Program-made: the position numbers and the translations under genes | Origin: Fulvimonas sp. R45 | Lineage (GTDB): Bacteria; Pseudomonadota; Gammaproteobacteria; Xanthomonadales; Rhodanobacteraceae | Direction: 5' to 3' | Assembly (NCBI RefSeq): GCF_030504985.1 | Contig: NZ_JASERU010000007.1 | Coordinates: 142,521 to 206,520, forward strand | DNA length: 64,000 nucleotides | The notes under the pieces: model-generated | Seen by the model: the letters and a program-made list of their open reading frames with translations, nothing else | Databases searched by the model: none | Told to the model about the DNA's origin: nothing | Shown here: positions 29,967 to 38,955 of the stretch, piece after piece | Numbering within the stretch: position 1 is the first letter of the stretch | Layout: each line of letters begins with the position of its first letter

Positions 29967-30656
29967 ATGTTCAAGCTGTCGCTGCGTCGCCTGTTGCCCG
30001 TCGCGCTGGTCCTGCTGCTGCCGGCGATGTCCGCGCACGCCGAGGACCCGCCGCTGGTGCGCGCCCAGAACGCGGTGCGCGTGCTCAACGACATCGAGCA
30101 GGCGCCGGACAAGTCCATCCCCACCGACCTGCTGAAGGAAGCCCACGCGATCGCGGTGATCCCGGACCTGGTGAAGGCCGGCTTCATCTTCGGCGGCCGC
30201 CGCGGCGAGGGGCTGATCTCGGTGAAACGGCCGGACGGCACCTGGTCCAACCCCAGCTTCATCACCCTCACCGGCGCCAGCGTGGGCTTCCAGGCCGGCG
30301 TGTCGTCCACCGACGTGGTGCTGGTGTTCCGCACCCAGCGCGGGGTGGATTCCATCGTCAACGGCAAGTTCACCCTCGGCGCGGACGCCGCCGCCGCGGC
30401 CGGCCCGGTGGGGCGCAACGCCAGCGCATCCACCGACGGCCACCTGAAGGCCGAGATCTACTCCTACTCGCGCTCGCGCGGCCTGTTCGCCGGCGTGGCG
30501 CTGGACGGCGGCGTGATGCGCATCGACTACGACGCCAACGCGGCCGTGTACGGCGCCGGCATCACCCCCCGGCGCATCTTCGAGGGCGGCGTGAGCAACG
30601 TGCCCACCGCGGTGGTGAACTTCCGCGACGCGCTGGAGGAGTACACTTCCAGGTGA
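29967..30656 (+). CDS. Exported SYLF-domain (YSC84-like) lipid-binding protein
   Basis: The 229-residue protein has a signal peptide (about 1-25, AMSAHA) and a SYLF/YSC84 domain covering the rest: LKEAHAIAVIPDLVKAGFIF, GRRGEGLISVK, QAGVSSTDVVLVFRT and SRSRGLFAGVALDGGVM. SYLF domains bind phosphoinositides in eukaryotes; bacterial periplasmic members have no proven role but probably interact with lipids. AGGAG precedes the ATG. It lies upstream of tatABC in the same direction, with a 69-bp gap that may hold the tat promoter. Confidence 0.9.
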   Translation: MFKLSLRRLLPVALVLLLPAMSAHAEDPPLVRAQNAVRVLNDIEQAPDKSIPTDLLKEAHAIAVIPDLVKAGFIFGGRRGEGLISVKRPDGTWSNPSFITLTGASVGFQAGVSSTDVVLVFRTQRGVDSIVNGKFTLGADAAAAAGPVGRNASASTDGHLKAEIYSYSRSRGLFAGVALDGGVMRIDYDANAAVYGAGITPRRIFEGGVSNVPTAVVNFRDALEEYTSR

Positions 30657-30725
30657 CCGCCATGTGCGAATATCGGCGTTCCCGCGGGCGGAGCCGTTTC
30701 CGCCCGGGGCGCCTCGAGGAACATC

Positions 30726-30968
30726 ATGGGTTTTGACAGCTTCTGGCACTGGATCATCCTGCTGGTCGTGGTGCTGCTGATCTTCGGCACCAAGAAGATC
30801 CGCAACCTGGGGCCGGACCTCGGCAACGCGGTGCGCGGCTTCAAGAAGGCCATGCACGGCGATGACGACGACGCCAAGCCGAAGACCGCCGAGCAGCTCA
30901 AGGCCGATCCGCCGGCGTCGGCGCAGTCGGCCACGCAGGAACAGCGCGACTCCACCGAGTCGAAGTAG
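30726..30968 (+). CDS. tatA: Sec-independent translocase subunit TatA
   Basis: The 80-residue protein has a short N-terminal transmembrane helix ([20 protein letters not shown]), the FGTKK(I)R hinge, an amphipathic helix ([16 protein letters not shown]) and a charged tail. TatA oligomers form the path for folded Tat substrates such as redox proteins carrying twin-arginine signals. It is first in a tatABC operon. Confidence 0.96.
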   Translation: MGFDSFWHWIILLVVVLLIFGTKKIRNLGPDLGNAVRGFKKAMHGDDDDAKPKTAEQLKADPPASAQSATQEQRDSTESK

Positions 30969-30989
30969 GCGCGTGCGGCGAGGCGGTCG

Positions 30990-31400
30990 ATGATCGAGAT
31001 CAGCTTCGGCAAGCTGGTGCTGCTGGCGCTGATCGCGCTGATCGTGCTCGGCCCCGAGAAACTACCCGGCGCGGCACGCACCGCGGGCGCGCTGCTGCGC
31101 CGCGTGCGCAACGGCTGGGACAGCGTGCGCGCCGAGGTGGAGCGCGAGCTGGAGGTGGAGGAGATCCGCCGCGCCGCGCGCGAGGCGGCGAAGCAGGCCG
31201 AGACCGTGCAGAAGGAGGTCGAGGCCGGCGTGCGGCAGGTGCGCGAGCCGATGGAGGAAGCCGTCGCCACGGTGAAGTCGGCCGACGCGCCGGCGGCGGA
31301 GCCGGCCACGCCGGACCCCGCCGCCGACGGGATGCAACCGGAATTGCCGCTGGGCGGGCCGGCCGCCGGCACGAAGGAGTCGCCGCATGAGCGAGCCTGA
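30990..31400 (+). CDS. tatB: Sec-independent translocase subunit TatB
   Basis: The 136-residue protein has the TatB-type N-terminus MIEISFGKLVLLALIALIVL, followed by the GPEKLPGAARTAG hinge/amphipathic helix and a long charged coiled region (about 40-85) ending in an Ala/Pro-rich tail. TatB with TatC forms the signal-peptide receptor complex. The E residue near the start of the helix and length >100 separate it from TatA. It overlaps tatC by 14 nt. Confidence 0.95.
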   Translation: MIEISFGKLVLLALIALIVLGPEKLPGAARTAGALLRRVRNGWDSVRAEVERELEVEEIRRAAREAAKQAETVQKEVEAGVRQVREPMEEAVATVKSADAPAAEPATPDPAADGMQPELPLGGPAAGTKESPHERA

Positions 31401-32136
31401 GTCCGACCTCGGCGACGACCTGCAGCAGGGCCTGTTCTCGCACCTGCTGGAGCTGCGCTCGCGATTGCTGAAGTGCGTGGCCACCGTGGTGGTCGTGCTG
31501 CTGGCGCTGGTGCCCTTCGCCAACCGCCTGTACAGCGAACTGGCCGCGCCCCTGGTGGCGCGGTTGCCGCAGGGCGCGCACCTGATCGCCACCGAAGTGG
31601 CCAGCCCCTTCCTCACCCCCCTGAAGTTGGCCTTCTACGTCGCGCTGTTCGTCGGCATGCCGGTGATCCTGTACCAGCTGTGGGCCTTCGTCAGCCCGGG
31701 CCTGTACCGGCACGAGAAGCGGCTGGCGCGTCCGCTGCTGGTGGCGGCGCTGGTGCTGTTCTACCTGGGCTGCGCGTTCGCCTATTTCCTGGTGCTGCCG
31801 GCGGCGTTCCGCTTCCTCACGGCGGTGACGCCGCAGGGCGTGGAGATGATGACCGACATCACGCATTACCTCGACTTCGTGATGCTGATGTTCTTCGCCT
31901 TCGGCCTGTGCTTCGAGGTGCCGGTGGCGGTGGTGATCCTCGCCGCGGTGGGCGTGGTGGATCTGGCGAAGCTGCGCGGCGCGCGGCGCTACGCCATCGT
32001 GGGCGCGTTCGCCATCGCCGCGGTGATCACGCCGCCGGACGTCACCTCGATGATCATGCTGGCGATCCCGATGTGCCTGCTGTACGAGCTGGGCCTGCTG
32101 GCGGTGCGCTGGCTGCTGCCCGCTTCCACCAAGTAA
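31387..32136 (+). CDS. tatC: Sec-independent translocase subunit TatC
   Basis: The 249-residue protein has six transmembrane helices and the TatC hallmark segments SHLLELRSRLLK, LYQLWAFVSPGLYRHEKR and a PPDVTSMIMLAIPM end. It recognises twin-arginine signal peptides. It is the third gene of the tat operon, starting inside tatB. No signal-specific oddity was seen. Confidence 0.97.
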   Translation: MSEPESDLGDDLQQGLFSHLLELRSRLLKCVATVVVVLLALVPFANRLYSELAAPLVARLPQGAHLIATEVASPFLTPLKLAFYVALFVGMPVILYQLWAFVSPGLYRHEKRLARPLLVAALVLFYLGCAFAYFLVLPAAFRFLTAVTPQGVEMMTDITHYLDFVMLMFFAFGLCFEVPVAVVILAAVGVVDLAKLRGARRYAIVGAFAIAAVITPPDVTSMIMLAIPMCLLYELGLLAVRWLLPASTK

Positions 32137-32197
32137 AAGCGCTCCTCGCGTTCGCCTTCTCACCCCGCAGGAGAGAGGGGCGGACGCAAGAAGCGCG

Positions 32198-33550
32198 TTA
32201 TTTGACTGAAGCGCGGTTCAGCGCCAGCCCCTTGAGGATGTTCAACGCCTGCGACAGCGCATAGTCCTCGGTGGCCAGCTTGGCGCTCTGTGCGCTGCCG
32301 TCGTCGTCGACGCCGGCGGCGGTGTTCTGGTTGGCGAGGTGGTGCGGCAGGTCGGCCTCGGAACTGATCGGCTCGGGCGGCGTGTCGGCCACGCTGGCGG
32401 TGAGGTCGCCCAGGGCGATGTCGGGCCGGATGCCCTCGGCCTGGATCGAGGTGCCGTTGGGCGTGTAGTAGCGCGCGGTGGTGATCTTCACCGCGTGGTC
32501 GGCGTCCAGCGGCAGCACGGTCTGCACCACGCCCTTGCCGAAGGTGCGCTGACCCACGAGCAGCGCGCGGTGGTTGTCTTTCAGCGCGCCGGAGACGATC
32601 TCGGCGGCGGAGGCGGTGCCGTTGTTCACCAGCTCCACCATCGGCGCGCCATCGAGCAGGTCGCCCGGGTGGGCGGAGAAGCTGAGGTTGGCGTCGCGCA
32701 GGCGGCCGCGCGTGCTGACGATGGTGCCCGCGTCGAGGAAGTCGTCGCTGACCGCCACCGCGGCGGTCAGCAGGCCGCCGGGATTGTTGCGCAGGTCGAG
32801 CACGGCGCCCTTCTGCCTGCCGTGCTTGGCGATCAGCGCGCGCAGCTTCTTCTCCAGGTCGGCCGCGGTGTCCTCCTGGAACTGGCTGATGCGGATGTAG
32901 GCGTAGCCCGGCTCCAGCTCGCGCACCTTCACGCTGCTCACCGTGATCAGCTCGCGGGTGAGGGTGATGTCCACCGGCTTGTCGCTCTTCTCGTGCAGGA
33001 TCGACAGCGTGATCTTGCTGCCCGGCTTGCCGCGCAACTGCTGGAACATGTCGTCGATGTTGTCGGCGTCGACCAGCTTGCCGTTCAACTTGACGATGAC
33101 GTCGCCGGGCTTGATGCCGGCGCGCGCGGCGGGCGTGTCGTCGATCGGGGTGACGATGCGCAGTACGCCGTTGTCCTCCAGCACCTCGATGCCCAGGCCG
33201 CTGTACTGGCCGCTGGTGTCCTCGTCCAGGTCCTGCAGGCCCTGCTTGTCGAGGTAGGCGCTGTGCGGGTCGAGGTTGGCCAGCATGCCCTTGATCGCGG
33301 CGGTCATCAGGGTCTTGTTGCTGACCGGTTCGACGTAGGCCTGGTGGATGATCTGGTAGACCCGGGCGAAGTGGCGGATGTCGTCCAGGTCGGTCTGGTC
33401 CGCGGCCGCGCTGGAGCTGGCGCTGGCGGGCGCGTCGGCGCTGGCCGCAGGGGCGGGGGCCTCGTCGCCGCCTGCCTGCGGGGCGGTCTGCGCGCGCGCC
33501 AGCGGCGCCGCCAGCAGCAGGGCGATCAGGCTGAGGGTGGAAAACCGCAT
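32198..33550 (-). CDS. S41-family carboxyl-terminal processing protease
   Basis: The 450-residue periplasmic protease has a signal peptide (about 1-20), an Ala/Ser-rich linker and an N-terminal helical region (HFARVYQIIHQAYVEPV). A PDZ domain spans about 112-200 (GLGIEVLEDNGVLRIVTPID) and the S41 catalytic domain includes S314 in NNGTASAAEIVSG and K339 in RTFGKGVVQT, the Ser-Lys dyad. DLRNNPGGLL is the conserved strand before the active site. Ctp proteases trim or degrade periplasmic proteins, including cell-wall hydrolase regulators. It lies directly downstream of envC in the same direction (~107-bp gap), a common pairing in proteobacteria. Confidence 0.93.
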   Translation of the reverse strand: MRFSTLSLIALLLAAPLARAQTAPQAGGDEAPAPAASADAPASASSSAAADQTDLDDIRHFARVYQIIHQAYVEPVSNKTLMTAAIKGMLANLDPHSAYLDKQGLQDLDEDTSGQYSGLGIEVLEDNGVLRIVTPIDDTPAARAGIKPGDVIVKLNGKLVDADNIDDMFQQLRGKPGSKITLSILHEKSDKPVDITLTRELITVSSVKVRELEPGYAYIRISQFQEDTAADLEKKLRALIAKHGRQKGAVLDLRNNPGGLLTAAVAVSDDFLDAGTIVSTRGRLRDANLSFSAHPGDLLDGAPMVELVNNGTASAAEIVSGALKDNHRALLVGQRTFGKGVVQTVLPLDADHAVKITTARYYTPNGTSIQAEGIRPDIALGDLTASVADTPPEPISSEADLPHHLANQNTAAGVDDDGSAQSAKLATEDYALSQALNILKGLALNRASVK

Positions 33551-33657
33551 GCGAGGACTCCGCGAAAGGTGTAACGGGCGCCCGCTTGGACCACCGGCAG
33601 GCGCCGGAATTCAACCGGGTGGGGGCCTGCCTAGCCTGCGATGGCCGGGCCGGGCCG

Positions 33658-34848
33658 TCAACGCTGCCGGCGCAGCCAGCTGCGCGGGTCGACCGGCTTG
33701 CGGTCGTGGCGCAGCTCGAAGTACACGCCGGTGCTGCTGCTGGTGCTGGGCAGGGCGGTGCCCAGCACGGTGCCGGCCTGCACGGCGTCGCCGACGTCGT
33801 GCAGCAGGGTCTCGTTGTTGCCGTACATGCTCATCCAGCCATCGCCGTGGTTGACGATCACCAGCAGGCCGTAGCCGCGCAGGAAGTGCGCGTAGACCAC
33901 CCGGCCGGCGGCCACCGCGTGCACCTCGCTGCCGGCCGGCGCGGCGATCAGCACGCCGTTGCCGTAGTCGTGCACCGCGCCGGAGGCGGGCCAGGGCAGG
34001 TCGCCGCGGATGTCGGCCACGCGGCCCTTCGGCGGCGGTGGCGCGTGCCGGGCGCGGGCCGCCGCGGCGGCGGCGCGGGCGGCCTCGTCGATGGCCTTCT
34101 GCAGCTTGCCCAGCAACTGGTTCAGCGACTGCTCGTTCTGCTTCATCGCCGCCAGCCGCTGGGCCTGGTCCCTGTATTGCGCGTCGGCCTGGCTGGCCAG
34201 CTTCTGCTGCACGGCGCGCTGCTGGCGCAGGGTCTTTTCCTGCGCCTGGCGTTGCGCGCGCTGCGCCTCGAGCGCCTGCTGCTCGGTGGCGATCGAGGCC
34301 TGCAGGTCCTGCAGCTTCGCCAGGTCGCCCATCAGCTCGCGCACCTTGCGGGCGCGGTCCTGCTGGAAATACTTCGAGTAGGCCAGCGCGCGGGCCACCC
34401 GCGCCACGTCGTCGCCGTCCAGCAGCACGCGCAGATCGGAGCCGCGGCCCAGTGCGTAGGTCGCGCGCAGCAGGTCGGCGATCGCGGCGCGCTGTGCGTG
34501 CAGTTTCTGCTGCAGGTCGGCGCGTTGCCGTTCCAGTGCATCCAGTTGCTGCTGCCTGGCGGCGATCTGCGCATCGGTCTCGCGCACGGCGCGCGCCGCC
34601 GCGGCCAGGGCCTCGGCCTGCTTCGCCAGGGTGGCGTCGAGGCTGTCGCGGCGCGCCGCGGTCTGCGCCTGTTCGTGCGCCAGCGCCTTCATCTTCTCGC
34701 GCACCTGGCTCAGCTTCTGCTGGGCCTGCGCCTGTTCGGAACGGGCCTGGTCGGCCTGGTGCGCCGCCGCCGGCACGACCGGCAGGGCGAGCAGGAGGCA
34801 GAGCAGCAGGCGGGTGCGTGGCGTCGGGAACGGGAAGACTGGCGGCAT
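33658..34848 (-). CDS. envC: EnvC-type murein hydrolase activator
   Basis: The 396-residue protein has a signal peptide (about 1-29), a long coiled coil (about 30-250, rich in Q/A/R/E heptads) and a C-terminal LytM domain (about 290-396; DYGNGVLIAAPAGSEVHAVA; YFELRHDRKPVDPRSWL). The LytM zinc ligands are missing: the first HxxxD motif is replaced and the HxH motif reads MSMY. That is what EnvC-like activators of the AmiA/AmiB amidases look like, so it is a regulator of septal peptidoglycan splitting, not an enzyme. Divergent from a TonB-dependent receptor. Confidence 0.92.
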   Translation of the reverse strand: MPPVFPFPTPRTRLLLCLLLALPVVPAAAHQADQARSEQAQAQQKLSQVREKMKALAHEQAQTAARRDSLDATLAKQAEALAAAARAVRETDAQIAARQQQLDALERQRADLQQKLHAQRAAIADLLRATYALGRGSDLRVLLDGDDVARVARALAYSKYFQQDRARKVRELMGDLAKLQDLQASIATEQQALEAQRAQRQAQEKTLRQQRAVQQKLASQADAQYRDQAQRLAAMKQNEQSLNQLLGKLQKAIDEAARAAAAAARARHAPPPPKGRVADIRGDLPWPASGAVHDYGNGVLIAAPAGSEVHAVAAGRVVYAHFLRGYGLLVIVNHGDGWMSMYGNNETLLHDVGDAVQAGTVLGTALPSTSSSTGVYFELRHDRKPVDPRSWLRRQR

Positions 34849-35148
34849 GCGGGGATTATCACCGAGCCGGGAGAGGCCCGCGAGGCGTGGTGGCCGGCGG
34901 CAGTGCGACGTGATTTGTAAGTTCGCGGTTTCGTGGAAGTAATGGACTTGTGAGGCCAGGCGCAAAGTGCTACGAATGCGCCTGCAGGCGGCCATTCCCC
35001 CGCTCACGTGGTCCCTGCCCATCCAGTCGCGAAGGGGTCCCCACCCTCTTCTCCGTTCGTCTGTCCATGCCGGTCCCCTTCCGGATGACTCCAATTCGAG
35101 ACTTGAGCGATCGCAGTATCTCCTTCTAATGGGGTGGAGGTTATGTCG
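34849..35148. other. Divergent intergenic region between envC and TonB-dependent receptor
   Basis: 300 bp without a supported gene. The region is moderately AT-rich around 34910-34950. A GGAGG Shine-Dalgarno sequence lies at 35136-35140. No CRP, Fur or Zur-like palindrome was found by eye. Confidence 0.4.
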
Positions 35149-37911
35149 ATGAATCGCAACAAGCTTTCCCTTGCCTTGGCAGCCCTGCTGCTCGCGCCTG
35201 CCGCCACGGCCCTGGCGCAGGACGCTTCGACACCCGCCGGCACGCCGGCGCAGAAGCAGGACAACGCTCAGAACGCCAAGCAGTTGCAGACCGTCACGGT
35301 CACCGGCTCGGCGCTGCCGCGCATCGACGCGGAGACGCCTTCGCCGGTGACCGTGATCACCGCGCAGCAGATCCAGCGCAGCGGCCTGACCACGCTGTCC
35401 GACGTGGTGCGCGCGGTCTCGGCCGACAACAGCGGCTCGGTCCCCAACGCGTTCAGCAACGGCTTCGCCGCCGGCTCGTCCGGCGTGGCCCTGCGCGGCC
35501 TCACGGTGAACTCTACCCTGGTGCTGATCGACGGCCACCGCAACGCCAACTACCCGGTGTCCGACGACGGCCAGCGTTCGTTCGTCGATCTCAACACCAT
35601 CCCGCTGGCGGCGGTGGAGCGGATCGAGGTGCTGAAGGACGGCGCCTCCTCGCTGTACGGCGCAGACGCCATCGCCGGCGTGGTCAACGTGATCCTGCGG
35701 CCCGGCTTCAAGGGCGTCGAGGCCACCGCCGACGTGGGCACCTCGCAGCACGGCGGCGGCTTCACTCGCAAGGCCACCCTGCTGGCCGGCGGCGGCGACC
35801 TGGACACCGACCACTACAACGCCTACATGAGTGTGCAGTACGAGAAGGACAACGCGATCTGGGCCCGCGACCGCGACTTCCCGTTCAACACCACCGACCT
35901 CAGCTCGATCGGCGGACCCGGCCTGGGCGGCGCGCCCGGCCGGGCCGGGGGCACGGACGGCGCGATCAAGCCGAGCGACGGCAGCGGCCTGTGGCAGCCG
36001 CTGCGCGCCTGCACCACCGGGCCGCTGGTCACCGATCCCAAGAACGGCAGCTGGTGCCGCTACGACGCGGCCAACCTGTACGGGCAGGTGCAGCCGGAAA
36101 TGGAGCAGGGCGGCATCTACGGCCGCTTCACCGTCAAGCTCAACGACACCACCAAGGCCTACCTGTCGGCCAGCTACAACGAGGCCAGGACCTGGGCGCC
36201 GCGCGGCCCGCGCGCGATCCAGACCAGCACGCCCAACAACACCAACAACATCACCCTGCCGGTGGGCAACCCGTCCAATCCGTTCGCGGTGCCGGCACTG
36301 ATCAGCTACAACTTCGGCGACATTCCCGACGGCTTCAACTACGACAACCACGTCGCCCGCGTGGTGGGCGACGTGGCCGGCACGGCAGGCGATTGGAACT
36401 ACGATGCCGCGCTGGTGATCAACCACGCCTGGCTGGACACCAAGCAGTACGGCTACATCAGCTACCAGGGCCTGATGGACGCCATCAACAGCGGCACCTA
36501 CAACTTCGCCAACCCGGCGGCCAACTCGGCGGCGGTGCGCGCCTCGCTGGCGCCGGGCTACGACAAGACCTCCACCACCGACATGGACACGCTGGACCTC
36601 AGCGCCAGCCGCGAGCTGTGGGACCTGCCGGGCGGCCCGATGGGCCTGGGCCTGGGCGCGCAGTTCCGCCACGAGGCGCAGAACGATCCCACGCTGAACC
36701 CGAACTTCGAGTTCCAGGGCCTGGGCAACGCGCAGACCAAGGGCAGCCGCGACATCAGCGGCGTCTACGCGGAAGTGGACATGCCGCTGCTGGAGTCGCT
36801 GGAACTCGACGCCTCCGGCCGCTTCGACCACTACACCGACGTCGGCAACAACTTCTCGCCCAAGATCGGCATCAAGTACAAGCCCACCGACTGGCTGGCG
36901 CTGCGCGGCACCTATTCCAAGGGCTTCCGCGCGCCATCGTTCGCCGAGAACGGCTCCAGTTCCACCCAGGGCTTCGTGACCTATACGCCGCCGCCCGATT
37001 TCCAGAAGGCGCACGGCAACAACGCCTACGTGCTGCCCTACGCCCTCTCGGAGTACACCCTGGCGAACAAGAACATCAAGCCGGAAAAGGCGAACAGCCT
37101 GACCTTCGGCGTGGTGCTGCAGCCGGCGGACTGGCTGAGCGCCTCGCTCGACTACTACAACATCAAGAAGTCCAACAACATCGTGGCGGCCGACACGTCC
37201 TCCGCGCTGGCCAACTACTACGCCGGCCTGCCGCAGGCACCGGGCGTGACGGTGGTCCCCGACCTGCCCGACCCGGACCACCCCGGCGCGCTGCCGCGCC
37301 CGGCCGAGATCATCGGCTCCTACCTCAACGCGAACGAGCTGAAGACCACCGGCGTGGACCTGGACGTGCAGGCGCGCTTCACCTTCGCCAACAGCTGGCA
37401 GTACATCAGCGAACTGACCGGCACGCAGATCTTCCAGTGGAAGATCCAGTTCGCCGACGGCAGCACGCAGTCGTACGTGGGCACGCAGGGGCCGTACAAC
37501 CTGTCCTCCGGTGCCGGCACGCCGCGCAGCCGCGCCTCGTGGGCGAACACCCTGGTGGCCGGGCCGCTCACCGTCACCGGCACGCTGTACTACACCAGTG
37601 GCTACAAGGAGACCGCCGCGGACGTGGGCGTGCTGGGGCTGTACGACGGCGACTGCCTCAGCACCACGCCGGACGGCTTGAACTTCCCGTCGAGCTGCCA
37701 TGTCGGCGCGTTCTACGACTTCGACCTCACCGGCAGCTACGCCTTCAACGACCACTTCAGCCTCACCGCCTCGGTGATGAACGCGTTCGACCGCAAGCCG
37801 CCGTTCGACCCCGCCAACTACGCCGGCGCCGGCATCAACTACAACCCCACCTGGTCGCAGGCGGGCTTGGTCGGCCGCTTCTACAACCTGGGCGTGAAGC
37901 TGAAGTTCTGA
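35149..37911 (+). CDS. TonB-dependent outer-membrane receptor (no STN domain)
   Basis: The 920-residue receptor has a signal peptide (about 1-27, ATALAQ), a TonB-box-like segment (LQTVTVTGSALPR), a plug (about 60-190; VLIDGHRNANYPV, VERIEVLKDGASSLYGADAI) and a barrel ending YNLGVKLKF. Polar extracellular loops rich in Asn and Gly, and the VVNVILRPGFKG plug end, are of the type widespread in Xanthomonadales for carbohydrate or peptide-like substrates. No regulator or catabolic genes are adjacent, so the ligand is unknown. The ATG at 35149 has GGAGG 8 nt upstream; ATG 35143 and GTG 35134 are alternatives. A strong terminator follows. Confidence 0.92.
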   Translation: MNRNKLSLALAALLLAPAATALAQDASTPAGTPAQKQDNAQNAKQLQTVTVTGSALPRIDAETPSPVTVITAQQIQRSGLTTLSDVVRAVSADNSGSVPNAFSNGFAAGSSGVALRGLTVNSTLVLIDGHRNANYPVSDDGQRSFVDLNTIPLAAVERIEVLKDGASSLYGADAIAGVVNVILRPGFKGVEATADVGTSQHGGGFTRKATLLAGGGDLDTDHYNAYMSVQYEKDNAIWARDRDFPFNTTDLSSIGGPGLGGAPGRAGGTDGAIKPSDGSGLWQPLRACTTGPLVTDPKNGSWCRYDAANLYGQVQPEMEQGGIYGRFTVKLNDTTKAYLSASYNEARTWAPRGPRAIQTSTPNNTNNITLPVGNPSNPFAVPALISYNFGDIPDGFNYDNHVARVVGDVAGTAGDWNYDAALVINHAWLDTKQYGYISYQGLMDAINSGTYNFANPAANSAAVRASLAPGYDKTSTTDMDTLDLSASRELWDLPGGPMGLGLGAQFRHEAQNDPTLNPNFEFQGLGNAQTKGSRDISGVYAEVDMPLLESLELDASGRFDHYTDVGNNFSPKIGIKYKPTDWLALRGTYSKGFRAPSFAENGSSSTQGFVTYTPPPDFQKAHGNNAYVLPYALSEYTLANKNIKPEKANSLTFGVVLQPADWLSASLDYYNIKKSNNIVAADTSSALANYYAGLPQAPGVTVVPDLPDPDHPGALPRPAEIIGSYLNANELKTTGVDLDVQARFTFANSWQYISELTGTQIFQWKIQFADGSTQSYVGTQGPYNLSSGAGTPRSRASWANTLVAGPLTVTGTLYYTSGYKETAADVGVLGLYDGDCLSTTPDGLNFPSSCHVGAFYDFDLTGSYAFNDHFSLTASVMNAFDRKPPFDPANYAGAGINYNPTWSQAGLVGRFYNLGVKLKF

Positions 37912-37928
37912 ACGGGCCGCGTACGCAC

Positions 37929-37961
37929 CGGGCGCGCCGGCGGACGGCGCGCCCGCTTTTT
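37929..37961 (+). terminator. Rho-independent terminator of the TonB-dependent receptor
   Basis: A perfect 11-bp stem (CGGGCGCGCCG / CGGCGCGCCCG) with a 5-nt loop is followed by C and five T's, 17 bp after the receptor stop. Confidence 0.92.
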
Positions 37962-38072
37962 ATGCCGGATGCGACTGAGCGGACGCTGGCCGCCGCGCGC
38001 GATGTCGCCCAGAATGCGACGTGCCGCGCCACGGACGCGGCGCGACCCGCGGAGACACGAGGAGGCAACCCG

Positions 38073-38951
38073 ATGCGCATGGGCCTGGCCGCCAACCGGC
38101 GCCACCACAGCCACGACGACGGCGCGCTGTTCCGCTGGCTGCGCGCCTGCGAGGCGGGCATCCGCGAGCTGCGGCTGGAACTGCACGCGGTGGGCCGCAC
38201 CCACGACGCGATCCGCCGCATCGGCCTGTTGCAGGACTACCCCCCGCTGCGCCGCTATCCGTACGGACGCGAGGGCGGCCTGATGAAGCTGGTGGCCGAG
38301 GTGGTCGGGCTGGAGGACGCCGCGCGCACGCTGGACGGCGCGATCTACCTGATCGACCCGGTCGACCCGTCCTCGGTCTTCCCCGAGGCGGCGGCGCTGA
38401 AGCGCCAGTGCGTGATCCACGGCAAGCCGTTCGTCTCCACCGTGGCCTCGGCGCGCGACTGGGTGGAAATGGAGCGCATCCACGCCGGCCTGCCGCCGGA
38501 CCCGGGCGCCGACGAGCTGTACGCGCCGGAGCGGCGCACGCTGGCGCTGATCGCCCACGACGCGCTGAAGCCGCAGATGCTGGCCTACGCCGCCGAACAC
38601 TTCGACCTGCTCTCGCGCTTCGCCCGCCGCGTGGCCACTGGCACCACCGGCCAGCGCCTCAACGAGTTGGCGTGGAGCCGCGGCTGGCCCGAGGGCCAGC
38701 CGTGGGTCGACCGCTACCGGAGCGGCCCGATGGGCGGCGATGCGCAGATCGCCGACCTGGTGCTGGAACGCCGCTGCCAGCGCGCGATCTTCTTCGAGGA
38801 CCCGCACGTGGCGCGCCAGCACGAGGCCGACATCCAGCTGCTGGAACGCGCGGTGACCACGCGCAGCGACGAGACCGTGTGCATGACCTCGCCCCGCGTG
38901 GCCGCGCGCTGGGCCGAGGCGGCGGGCCTTCGCGCCGCGCGGCGGGCCTGA
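38073..38951 (+). CDS. Tandem methylglyoxal-synthase-like protein
   Basis: The 292-residue protein appears to hold two methylglyoxal-synthase folds. The C-terminal half (about 154-285) keeps the signature of MgsA: LALIAHDALKPQM (H162, D163), ATGTTGQRL, SGPMGGDAQIADLV (D223), AIFFEDPH (D243) and QHEAD (H250, D253). It should therefore convert dihydroxyacetone phosphate to methylglyoxal and phosphate. The N-terminal half (about 1-135) resembles the same fold (HAVGRTHDAI; AIYLIDPVDPSSVFPEAAAL; FVSTVASARDW) but lacks the HD and GGD residues, so it is probably non-catalytic. Single-domain MgsA is ~150 residues. GAGGAGG lies 8 nt before the ATG. It is followed 4 bp later by the NRDE gene. Confidence 0.85.
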   Translation: MRMGLAANRRHHSHDDGALFRWLRACEAGIRELRLELHAVGRTHDAIRRIGLLQDYPPLRRYPYGREGGLMKLVAEVVGLEDAARTLDGAIYLIDPVDPSSVFPEAAALKRQCVIHGKPFVSTVASARDWVEMERIHAGLPPDPGADELYAPERRTLALIAHDALKPQMLAYAAEHFDLLSRFARRVATGTTGQRLNELAWSRGWPEGQPWVDRYRSGPMGGDAQIADLVLERRCQRAIFFEDPHVARQHEADIQLLERAVTTRSDETVCMTSPRVAARWAEAAGLRAARRA

Positions 38952-38955
38952 GGCC

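Noticed and set aside
34849..37755. Upstream extension of the envC frame across the divergent receptor gene
   Set aside because: The extension is antisense to a full TonB-dependent receptor and reads as low-complexity sequence; EnvC starts at 34848 with a proper signal peptide.
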